Origin: Anaeromyces robustus | Taxonomy: Eukaryota > Neocallimastigomycota > Neocallimastigomycetes > Neocallimastigales > Neocallimastigaceae | Length of the DNA stretch: 64,000 nucleotides | Assembly (NCBI GenBank): GCA_002104895.1 | Contig: MCFG01000076.1 | Location: forward strand, 58,501 to 122,500 | Reading direction: 5' to 3' | Shown: piece after piece, positions 48,351 to 62,195 of the stretch | Numbering within the stretch: position 1 is the stretch's first letter | Layout of the letters: each line of letters begins with the position of its first letter | Program-made: the position numbers and the translations under genes | The notes under the pieces: generated by a model | Database searches by the model: none | Told to the model about the DNA's origin: nothing | What the model saw: the letters and a program-made list of their open reading frames with translations, nothing else

Positions 48351-51300
48351 TTATTTTGTTCTTCCGAATAAATTATTACAACCTTCTTTAGTAAAGAAAC
48401 CACATTCATTAAGTTTATTGAAATTAATTATCATATCAGATTCTTCATAATTTAAGAAATCATTTTTACCTTTTAAAACATCTGTAGTACATTCAATATT
48501 TTTACGTAAAATAACTAAAGATGGAATAATAGATAAAGCATCCTCATTATCTTTAGTTATATCCATAAACAAATCCATCCATTTTTCCTTATCCATCATT
48601 TCAATAGATTGATTAAATTTTTCATTAAATACTTTAAATAACTCATCTGTTAAAGTTGATTTACTAGGAAGGAAATTGATAATATGATTAGAATACATAT
48701 AATCCACTATACCTTTAGCTACTTTATCTACTGGTGTCATACCTAATGTAACATTAGATGGTGCAATTTTATTTAAAACACATTGTCTAATAAATTTATA
48801 TACAAAATCATCTGTATTACAAACGCCTGTTCTAGAATCAGCCGCAATAAAGCATGGTCTAATAATAGTAGAATTAATACCAATTTCTTTTCCTTTTCTT
48901 ACATAATGTTCAGATAACCATTTTGTTTGAATATAAGCAAAAGCTTTTTTAGGAATTTTATCTCCTAAAGTTTCATTTCTTTTAGTAGCAGCACCAAAGG
49001 ATGAAATATAAACAAATTCCATACCTCTTCCAGCAACTTTCATAGCATTTATAACTCTTTTAACATTGGCTTCCTTTAATTGTCCATATGTTTTCGTCCA
49101 ATTTACAACTGCAGCACAATGAATCATAGCATTACATTCTCTTTTAATTTCTTCTAATTTAGTTGGTTCTATACCACAATCAATTTTTGTAACATCACCT
49201 ATAACCAATTCTATTTTATCATTCATTTCGATATTAACTTTTCTCATCATTGATAACATTTTTGCTTTTAATTCATTTAAACTTGAACTTCTTCCTATAC
49301 AATATATTTTTGATATCTCATCTCTTTTACATAATTCATTAACTACATAAACTCCAAGATAACCAGTAGCCCCTGTAACAGCTACACATTTTCTATTTTT
49401 ATTTCTAATAGTATTAATTTCACCAAAGATTTGATTAGCTGTTTTTGATTTAACTTCATAAAAATCTTTAATTAATTGAATATCAATTTTTATTGAACTT
49501 TCTGGGTCTATTAAGAAATCTTCAATTTGACCAAGAGTTTGATAAGTATTTAAAAATTTAAAAGGAATATCTTCATAATATTTTTTAATTAAAGCAGTTG
49601 TTTGAACACCAACTAAAGAATCACCTCCCATATCAAAGAAATTTGTAGATCTTGAAATAGTATTAATAGGTACATCAAACCATTTACTCCATAATTCTGC
49701 TAATTCTTTACCTTGTTTAGTAACTGGTTTATCTGTATTATTTTCTTCTAATTTCTTAAATCTTTCTTTAATATATTTGATAGCCATTTCTTTTAATTTT
49801 GGAATGTAAACTTTTCTAATTGAATTTCTAGGTAATTCATCTACTTCAAAATAATAAGTTGGTATAGAAAATGGAACTAATCTATCCTTTAAAAAGTCAC
49901 GAAGTTCTCTTTCTAAGTTACTAAATTTACAATTTGGTTTAACAATAACAAAAGCTACGACAGATTCACCTTGGAATTTATCTGGTATCCCAACAACAGC
50001 TGCTTCTTGAATATATGGATGTTGATTAATAATATCAACAATTTCATTTGGCCAAATATTGTGACCACCTCTTATAATCATTTCTTTAATTCTTCCAGTA
50101 ATTTTTAAAAATCCATTTTTTTCCATTACAGCTTCATCACCTGTTTTAAACCATCTATCTTCAGTAAAAGCTTCTTTATTAGCTTCTGGATTATCTAAAT
50201 ATTCTTTCATCATAATTTCAGCTCTATATTCTAATTCACCAGGAAAACCTATATCTACAACTTCCCTAGTTTCTCTATCTACAATTCTAACTTCAAAATG
50301 TTTTATAGGAGATGAAGGAATTTTAGATTCAAGAGATTTAGCACTTGTTAAATAAATTAATCCACAACCTTCAGTCATACCAAAACCACTACAAGCATAT
50401 GTCAAATTAAAAGATTTTATCATTTTTTCTAAAAATTCATTGGAGGCTGCTGCACCACCAGCTCCAATCTCTTTAAGTGATGAAAGATCATATTTATTTC
50501 TATTTGGATGATACATAAGAGCTAAAAATGCAGAAGGTGCTCCAGGTAAATTATTAATTTTTTCTCTTTCAATAATTTTAAATATTTTTTCTGGTTCAAA
50601 TTTATCTAATAAAGCATAATAAATACCATCTAAAAACATTGCACCCATAATAGAATGACCTGTTGTTGTGTAAAATGGTGCAAATAAAAGAAATCTTCTT
50701 TCATATGGATAATTTGAAGCATAATTTCTAAAAGCTATAGTACAACCTGTATATCCTCTATTAGTATAAGTACAAATTTTTGGATCACCTGTACTTCCAG
50801 AAGTACATCCATAATACATTATATCATCTGGTTGAATCTGATTTCTAATATTATTTATATATTCTAAATCTGGAATAGTTTTTTCAAGTTTTTCAAAAGA
50901 AAAATTATTATTTTTAATATCATGTTCTGGAACATCTATTAAAATTATTTTAATTTCATTATTAAATTTTCTAATATTTTCAGCTAATGATGATTTAGTA
51001 ATAATAGCAGAAGGTTTAGCTTTTTTAAAAAGTCTTTCTAATTGATCACTAGTTAAAGCTGGATTTAATTGAAACATAATTAATCCAGAAGATTCAACTG
51101 TAGCATCACCTAAAACATATTGAATAGAATTTGGCATATAAAATCCAACAACATCTCCTTTTTTCAATCCAACTGTAGTATAAAGAGCAGTAGTTAAACG
51201 ATTTATTGACCCAATAAGATCACGATAAGTATATCTTAAAGGTTCTTCATCTCAATCAGCTTTATAAAAAGCAAAAAGAGGTTTATCCATACGTTCTTCT

Positions 51301-51392
51301 GATATTTCGAAAAGTCTCTTAAAAAATACTGTTTCTTTTATTTCTGGATCTTCATTGTTATTATAATATGATTTTGTTAAATTTACTGTCAT
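48351..51392 (-). CDS. NRPS-like adenylation-carrier-thioester reductase protein (1013 codons, in-frame TGA at codon 47)
   Basis: Frame 51392-48351 is open for 1013 codons except for one TGA at 51252-51254 (codon 47); from the next usable Met (51167) it is open for 938 aa. Domains: AMP-binding/adenylation (~50-490) with GCTSGSTGDPK, GFGMTEG, WFKTGDE and RIKEMIIRGG motifs and a C-terminal RKVYIPK Lys; carrier domain with MGGDS (phosphopantetheine Ser592); NAD(P)-binding reductase (~645-1000) starting AVTGATGYLG. This order is that of carboxylate reductases and aminoadipate-reductase-like NRPS proteins: the acid is activated with ATP, loaded as a thioester and released by NADPH reduction as an aldehyde or alcohol. 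The first 46 codons plus codons 48-75 read as normal N-terminal adenylation sequence, so the TGA interrupts a real domain. It may be a young nonsense allele, a sequence error or read-through. Substrate unknown; no neighbouring pathway gene. Confidence 0.85.
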
Positions 51393-51607
51393 CTTTATTT
51401 AATTTATTATTTTATTTATATTTTTTATCTATTTATTTATTTATTTATGATGTTTTCTGTTATATTAAAAAACTAATATTATTTTTATTTTATTATAAAT
51501 AATGCTAGTTTCATTTACAAATATAATTATTATATATGAAAAATTTTATTTATTAATTTATTTATTTATTTATTTACTTATTTATTTACTTATTTATTTA
51601 TTTATTT

Positions 51608-51639
<32 letters not shown>

Positions 51640-52119
51640 CATAAAAATGATTTTTTTTTAAAAGTTTCTTATTTTATATTTTTTATTTTTTTTAAATTAT
51701 AATTATAATTATTAAATATAGAATTAATCCAATGAAATTCATATCTTTGATAAAATATATAATAATACAATATACTTATTTTTAATGTATGAATAATTCT
51801 TCACCATGTATTTTATTTCTTTAATTAAATTTTATTAATAAATAAGGTTTTGTATTATATAGTTAAAAAAACATAAAAGAATAATGAAATATAATTTAAA
51901 AGATAGTTAATTACATTTTAATAATAATTCCATTAAAAAAATTTAAAGTTTATTTTAATAAATGTAAGAAGATTTTTTTTATATGACAATTATAAAAAAA
52001 ATTTAATTATATATTATATATAAATAATTAAAAATTTTTGGTAATAATTACAAATATTATAAAAATTTATATTTTTTAATATAAAATAAATATTATTTTT
52101 ATATATTTTAATATATTTA

Positions 52120-52150
<31 letters not shown>

Positions 52151-52698
52151 CTATGTTAATTATAAGTATTATTAACATGTTAATCAAAGCTAACTTTTCT
52201 ACAAAACCTACTATTCTAATTTTCTTTTTAAGTTAAAACTTGAAATAATTTTAAAAATTAATTATTAAAAAATTATATTTATTTTATTGCTTTTCCATAT
52301 ATTATATAATTTTTTATTATTGTTAGTATAATTTTTAATCGTTAAACACTCTTTTAAAATAATATCAAAAGTATTTAATTTTATATAATTTTTATTATAG
52401 ACTTTATTATATTTTAAAATTTAAAAAAAAAAAAAAAAATCTATTTTCTTTTATCCGAGCCATTAATTTTTCTATATTTATAAATACAATATTGAATAAA
52501 TAATTCGAATTTTTTATTTAGTAAGAATAATTTTTATACAATATTTATATTATTTACATTATTTATATTATTTATATTATTTATATTATTTATATTATTT
52601 ATATTAAAAATAATCTGATTAAAAAGATTATTAATCATTTTATTTTTTTTTCTAATATTTTTATTATTACTGATTAAAGTTATAAAAAAAAAAATTAA
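51393..52698. repeat. AT-rich spacer with (TTTA)n tract
   Basis: No gene seen. (TTTA)n at about 51,550-51,640, an A run near 52,124-52,150, and short ATTATTT repeats near 52,550-52,605. It is the promoter side of the reductase gene and the 3' side of the tRNA ligase gene. Confidence 0.7.
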
Positions 52699-55788
<3,090 letters not shown>

Positions 55789-56730
55789 TTTTTTTATTAA
55801 TATTATATATAATTAATAATTATTATACTAAGTCTTGCAAATAAATAAATGAAAATATTATTTTGAATATAATTGTTATATTAAAATTAAATTTATATGG
55901 AATTATTGTTATATATATTAATATAAGTTTAAAAAATAAATATTTTAAATTATCAGGGTAAATGTTTTAATTTTTAAAATTTAAATTTATAAAATGCATA
56001 TTATAAATAAATAATAAAAATATTAATTAAAAAAATATATTATTAATATAGTTAAAAAAATTATACCAAATCAATCTGTATTTATATGAAAATGAAATTA
56101 AAAATAATTTATGTTTAAAAGTGGTTAATAAAAAAAAAAAAAATTTTTTTCTTAAATTAATACAAATAATAACAATATGATTATAATAAGGTGGTTAATA
56201 AAGATAATAATATTATTAATTAAATCAAAAATTTTAATAATTATTAAAATTATACAGATTTTTCCATTTTTATTTAATTAAATAAAATTTTCAATTGTTT
56301 ATATTTATATATAAATATTAGTTAAAAATGTTGGTAATTGTAATTAAAATGAAGGATTAAGTAAAAAAAAAATACATTTTATCTTCCATTAATAACAACT
56401 TAGAAATTAAAAAATATTTAATTAAAAATTTTTTTATAATTTTTATTTTTTAAATATTAATAATTTTTTTTTTTTTTTATTTTTACTAATTTAATTTTAG
56501 TCAAATATATTCTTTATATGTATATATATATAACTATAATAAAATATATTTAGGAATACAAAATTTTGAAAATTATTTATAAAATTCATTTTTTAATTTA
56601 AAATTTAATAACCTTTATTTATTAATTTTAAATAATATAATTAAAAATTATAAATAATAAAAATAAATATAAAATATAAATATAAATATAAATATAATAA
56701 AGAAAAATTATTATTTAAGTAATAAATAAA
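55789..56730. promoter_or_regulatory. Shared upstream region of divergent Trl1 and Macro genes
   Basis: The two genes start 943 bp apart, facing away from each other, so this must hold both promoters. AT-rich. No specific site is recognised. A short TATAAA repeat (about 56,670-56,700) precedes the Macro start. Confidence 0.5.
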
Positions 56731-57561
56731 ATGAAATTTTTTAATGCTCAACTTAATACTTTAATTACTCCTTTAATTAATTATTTATTAAAAGAGAGTT
56801 CACAAGCTATCGATACTCTTAATAAAATGGATTTTAATGAAAAATTTAGTACTTACAAAAGTTTATGTAATGTACGACTTCCTAATCCAATATCAGAAGA
56901 ATATTTACAGAATGAAAAAAATTTTTTTCAAGAATTTAATAAATATAGAAATATTCAAACTATTGATAAAATAGAGTCTATATCAAAAATATATCCCACA
57001 GTTAAAAATAAATATAAAGATATTTTAGCATTATGGCAAGGAGATATTACTACTTTAAAAATAGATGCTATTGTAAATGCAGCAAATTCAGATGGTTTAG
57101 GATGTTTTCAACCTAATCATGTTTGTATAGATAATATTATTCATACATATGCTGGAGTTTCTTTACGTTTAGAATGTAATGAAAAAATGAAAGAAATAAA
57201 ATATTTAGAAACTGGTAAAGCTTTCATTACAGGTGGACATAATTTACCATCAAAATATGTTATTCATACTGTAGGTCCAATAATACAATATAGTGTTAGT
57301 GAATCAAAAAAGATTGATCTTGCTAATTGTTATTTAAATAGTTTAAAACTAGCCAATGAGAAAAAACTTAAAACTATTGCATTTCCATGTATTTCTACAG
57401 GAATATTTCGATTTCCACAAGATTTGGCAAGTGAAATTGCTATTAAATCTGTAATTAAATTTTTAGATAATAATGAAAATTATTTTGAAAGAATTATATT
57501 TAATGTTTATAGTGATACGGATTTAGCTATTTATGATAGTTTTATTAAAAATAATTTATAA
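56731..57561 (+). CDS. Zinc-dependent macro domain ADP-ribosyl hydrolase (Zn-Macro)
   Basis: 276 aa, single exon. An N-terminal helical extension (~1-95) leads into a macro domain (~96-276): WQGDITTLKIDAIVNAANS, then GCFQPNHVCIDN, HTVGPI and CISTGIFRFP. The C-x4-H-x-C set Cys125, His130 and Cys132 is the zinc site that defines the bacterial Zn-Macro group (as in Staphylococcus and Streptococcus). Those enzymes remove ADP-ribose put on by the partner sirtuin SirTM. Here the next gene on the same strand is a SirTM-type sirtuin (58914-60353), the same pairing as in the bacterial operons. Absence of introns, full-length similarity to firmicute proteins and gene pairing point to joint horizontal transfer; that step is inference. 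Confidence 0.93.
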   Translation: MKFFNAQLNTLITPLINYLLKESSQAIDTLNKMDFNEKFSTYKSLCNVRLPNPISEEYLQNEKNFFQEFNKYRNIQTIDKIESISKIYPTVKNKYKDILALWQGDITTLKIDAIVNAANSDGLGCFQPNHVCIDNIIHTYAGVSLRLECNEKMKEIKYLETGKAFITGGHNLPSKYVIHTVGPIIQYSVSESKKIDLANCYLNSLKLANEKKLKTIAFPCISTGIFRFPQDLASEIAIKSVIKFLDNNENYFERIIFNVYSDTDLAIYDSFIKNNL

Positions 57562-58913
57562 ATATATAAAATAAAATAAAACTAATTAAATAAAAAATAA
57601 ATATATAAATTAATATATAATAATATAGAAAAAAAATACAATAAAATTATAATTAAAATATATAATGTATAATAAATTATACAGAAACATAAATTAATTA
57701 CTAAATAAAATAAAACAGAAAAGAACGAAATAAAACATAAATAATTAAAAATAAAATTAAAATTTATTCGAAATGCCATATTAATATTCATATAAATAAT
57801 TTTAAATTATGAATATTCAAAATTCAAATTTTAAATTTTACATTTTAAATTTTTATTTTTAATTTATCATTATTGTTGTTATTTTATAATATTTAATATT
57901 TTAATATACAAATATTATTATTATTATAAATATCTAATTATTTTTTTTGCTTACCATAATTTATATATAATGAATCATTTTATAAATTTTTATTTCTTGA
58001 CAAGTAATAATTCTGTTAGAAGTGTGAATGAAAATAATAATTTACATCATTTTAGGATATTTTTAGTTTATGGCTTAAAGAAGTTTAAAAAGTATTTATA
58101 TTATATAACTTATATCAAATCATTATAAATATATAAAAATTGTGTGGCTTATTAATATAGATATTATTAAATTACAAAATGATAATTATTACATAATTTT
58201 ATTAAATATACTTAAATACATAATTAAAATAAAATATTAATACTAATATATATGGTAATTAATTAAAAGTGAAGGAATAAAAAAGTAGAATAAAAAAGTA
58301 GAAAGAAAAGAAAATTGAGTTAATATTTTAATGAAATGTAAAAATTTAAGTAAAAATTTAAGAAAAAATAAATCAAAGAACAGAAACATAAAAATAAATA
58401 GATAAATAAATAAATAAATAGATAAATAAATAAATAAATAAATCGTTTTAAATTTTATTAAAAAATTATATAAATAATAATAATAAATATAACAATAAAA
58501 CAACAGTTATAAAATAAAATAATATAAAAATTAATAATATAATAAAAAATAATTACTATTTTTAAATATAATAATTATAATTTTATAAATAGATTTACAT
58601 TATAATTATAACTTGTATATATATATATATATATATTTATATATAATTATTTCAAATTATAATTGATGTTATTATAAACATTTTAAAAATAAAATAATAT
58701 AAAAATTAATAATACAATAAAAAAATAATTACTATTTATAAATTTAATAATTATAATTATATAAATAAAGATTTACAATATTATAATTTATATATAATAT
58801 ATATATATAATTATTTCAAATTATATTTGGCATCATTTATAAAAATTAAAAATTAAAAATTGATAAAAATATTATTTCAATAATAATAATAAGAAAAACA
58901 AGGAAGAAAGAAA
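57562..58913. other. Spacer between Macro and SirTM genes with 176-bp duplication
   Basis: No third gene (no GcvH-like or lipoate ligase-like frame) is seen between the pair. 58,513-58,853 contains two diverged copies of a ~176-bp unit (AATTACTATT marks at 58551 and 58727) directly upstream of the sirtuin start. (AAAT)n near 58,395-58,443. Confidence 0.7.
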
Positions 58914-60353
58914 ATGTCTTTATTAAATAATAAATATATTAAAATATTTAACATTATATTATTAATAATATTTATAAATTATTTTGAAATTTTTTTTTTA
59001 AAAAAAGTCTATCAACATCATAAAAACATAAATATGGCTAATAATAATAATAATATTGATGAAACAATAAATAAAAATGAAGCTACTCATATTCCAAATA
59101 AAGCAGAACCTCAAACTCAAACTTCAGAAAAAGTATTAAACATTGCTACTGCGGAGGAAATAACCCAAACTCAAACTCAAACTCAAACCTTTGATAAAAT
59201 AAATAATGAAAATGAAAAAGAAGCATCCAAACTTTTAATACAGATTCAAACTGAAAATAAAATAGAAGAAAAACTATTAAATAAAAATAAAAATCATATT
59301 AATACTAGTACAATCATAACTACTACTACTGATACTGTTAATATTTCTCCCATCACTATAAATACTTCTGTTAATAATGAATATCAAAAACAATCAAAAA
59401 AACAAACAGAAGATAAAACAAAGCAAATAAAAGATAATGAAATTCCAGTCAAGGATGAATTAAGTATGAAAATTGATATTATAAAAAAATTATTAAAGGA
59501 ATGTGATGGTATTTTAATAGGTGCAGGTGCAGGTTTATCTGTCGCAGCCGGACTTGATAATAAGGGTTTACATTTTGAAGAAAATTTTAAAGATTTTATT
59601 GATTCTTATGGAATAACAGATTTATATTCAGGGGGTTTTTATCCATATCAAACTCCAGAAGAAAAATGGGGATATTTTTCAAGAAATTGTGTAACTTATA
59701 TTGATTCTAAACCAACAAAACTTTATAAAGATATACTTAAATTAGTTAAAAATAAAAATTATTTTGTTTTAACTACAAATGTTGATGATCATTTCGAAAA
59801 AGGTGGATTTGATACAGATAAAATTTTTGCTACACAAGGTGATTTTATTCATCTTCAATGTTCTGTGCCATGTCATAATAAACTTTATGAATCTATTGAT
59901 CTTTTAAAAGAAATGGTAGCTAGAACAAAAGATAGAAAAATTCCTACAGAGTTAATTCCTATATGTCCAAAATGTGGTGAACCTATGACAACCCATTTAC
60001 GTATGGATCATTCTTTTGTTATGGATGATTATTGGTATCAACAAAATGAAAGATATATTAATTTTATTAATAATAATAAAGATAAAAAAATTTTAGTATT
60101 AGAATTTGGCGTAGGTTTTAATACACCATCTATTATTCGTTTCCCATTTGAAAGATATACTATGAATAATGAAAACTGGTATTTAATTAGATTTAATAAA
60201 GAATATTCTGGATTAATTGTTCGTGATTATGATGATACTACATTAAATGATTGGAAAATTTTAAAATCTATAAAATATAAGAATGATTTCCAAAATAGAT
60301 TTATACCAATATCTGAAGATATTAATGAAATTATCAAAAGATTATTAGAATAA
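58914..60353 (+). CDS. Class M sirtuin (SirTM-like) with N-terminal membrane anchor
   Basis: 479 aa, single exon. A hydrophobic helix (~12-30) gives a signal anchor, followed by a low-complexity Asn/Gln/Thr stalk with a TQTQTQTQT stretch (~40-180), then the sirtuin domain (~185-479). Motifs: GAGAGLSVAAGL (203-214), TTNVDDHF (Asn289, Asp291), and ATQGD with Gln308 where ordinary deacetylase sirtuins have the catalytic His. Four Cys (316, 320, 351, 354) form the zinc ribbon. Gln in place of His and TTNVD are hallmarks of SirTM, which transfers ADP-ribose to protein rather than deacetylating it; in bacteria the target is a lipoylated GcvH-like protein. The upstream Zn-Macro gene encodes the presumptive eraser. 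The membrane anchor is not part of the bacterial proteins; an alternative start at Met41 would omit it. Confidence 0.92.
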   Translation: MSLLNNKYIKIFNIILLIIFINYFEIFFLKKVYQHHKNINMANNNNNIDETINKNEATHIPNKAEPQTQTSEKVLNIATAEEITQTQTQTQTFDKINNENEKEASKLLIQIQTENKIEEKLLNKNKNHINTSTIITTTTDTVNISPITINTSVNNEYQKQSKKQTEDKTKQIKDNEIPVKDELSMKIDIIKKLLKECDGILIGAGAGLSVAAGLDNKGLHFEENFKDFIDSYGITDLYSGGFYPYQTPEEKWGYFSRNCVTYIDSKPTKLYKDILKLVKNKNYFVLTTNVDDHFEKGGFDTDKIFATQGDFIHLQCSVPCHNKLYESIDLLKEMVARTKDRKIPTELIPICPKCGEPMTTHLRMDHSFVMDDYWYQQNERYINFINNNKDKKILVLEFGVGFNTPSIIRFPFERYTMNNENWYLIRFNKEYSGLIVRDYDDTTLNDWKILKSIKYKNDFQNRFIPISEDINEIIKRLLE

Positions 60354-60797
60354 AAAAAAATATATCATTAAAATACTTTTTTGATATCATAATTGATCTA
60401 TATTTTTTAATATTTTTTAATTATCAAAAATTATAAATATGTAGTTAATTTTATTATAAAAAAAAAACAATAAAGACTTTTTTAGTATATTTGCCAGTCA
60501 TATTTTATAAGACATAGTAATATATATAATAATTAAGATTAATTTATTATTACTAATATTATTATTACTATTATTATAATAATTATTTTGGATTTTTTAA
60601 ACCTTGTCTATGTTACCAAATTTTAAATGAACTTTAATTATTATAAGTTATTAATATTATCTTTTTCAAGTTAATTTACAATATATTGATTATTTATTTA
60701 TTTATTTATTTATATATTTATTTATTTATATATTAAGGTATTTATTAATTTATTTATTTATTAATGTATTTATTAATTTATTTATTTATTTATATAT

Positions 60798-60828
<31 letters not shown>

Positions 60829-62195
60829 TATATTTATTTATTTATTTATTAATTTATTTATTTATTTATTTACTTATTTATTTTTTATTTATTTATTTAT
60901 TTATTTATTATTTAATTATTTATCTACTTATTTATTACCATGAACAAAATTATTATGAAGTAATGAGATTACTTAGTACATAAAATTTTTTATTATTATG
61001 AAGTAATTACTTAATTACTTAGTATATTAAAACTTTTATTATATATAATATGTATACTATATAATATATTAAATTTAATTTCCTAATTAATAAAAAAAAA
61101 AAAAAGAACCTGCTTAGTTTTTTTGAATATATTCATGTTCATTTATGTAGAAAATTAAATTTTAAAAACTTTTTTTTAAAAGATATTTACTAAAATAAAA
61201 TTTGCTTATTTTTTAATTTAACTTAATAAATAAATAGTTTTTTATTTACTGTTAATTATTATTATTTTTATAAGTAAAAATAATTAATAGTAAAAAAATA
61301 AATAAATTACAATATTTATATTTTTTTCAAATATGTTAATTTTTTGTAACTTCTATTATTAATTATTAATTATTATTTAGATATTAATTATTATTTTAAC
61401 CTTTTATTCTATAATACAATATGGTATTATTCGTATTATTCTACCTAATTAACATAATATCATTTCAATAAAGTTAATTGAAAAAAGAAATTTTTTTATT
61501 TTTAATTTAATTAAAAAATTAACTATTCAATATAATTAATTATATTTATAATTATTATATTTATAATATATTATAATATATTATAATTAATATTAATTAT
61601 TAAATATAATTAATATATATGTGTTTACATGTTTTAGGTACAAAAAATAAATAAATAACAAATATATAATAAATATATATAATATATAAATTAATTCATT
61701 AAATTTATTATATAATATATGATATAATATATTATTTAATATATTATATAATATATTATAAAATCTCTTGTCAACCAATTCGAAAAATAAATTTTTATTT
61801 TGAAAAACTTATTATATTTATCTATATTTATGATAAATATATTAAAAAAATTAAAAAAAAAAAATCAAAAAAAAAATAATAATAAAAAAATAATACAATA
61901 CAATTATTTTAATTTATAGATTTCATTAAAATTCATCTATAAATTAAAATCAAAGTAAGATAAAGTAAAATAAAATAAAATAAAAAGTGAAAATATAATG
62001 TCATTTAAAAAAAACAAATCATATTAAATTAATTCAAATAAAATAAAACCGAAACAAAATAAATAATAATTATAATAAATAATATTTGTTTTATATTAAA
62101 TATATAATTTTATAAATAATTTTGTTTTAATTTATACAATAGTATTAGAAAAATACCCTTTTTTTATATTTATAAAATTTTATTATTAATAGAAA
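60354..62195. repeat. Spacer with (TTTA)n array and a hairpin
   Basis: No gene seen. About 60,690-60,900 is a long (TTTA)n tract. 61,907-61,949 is a perfect 15-bp hairpin with a 13-base loop, about 250 bp before the GT17 start. The rest is AT-rich. Confidence 0.75.
61907..61949. repeat. Perfect 15-bp hairpin upstream of the GT17 gene
   Basis: TTTTAATTTATAGAT (61907-61921) and its reverse complement (61935-61949). Could sit in the promoter or 5' leader. No known motif. Confidence 0.8.
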
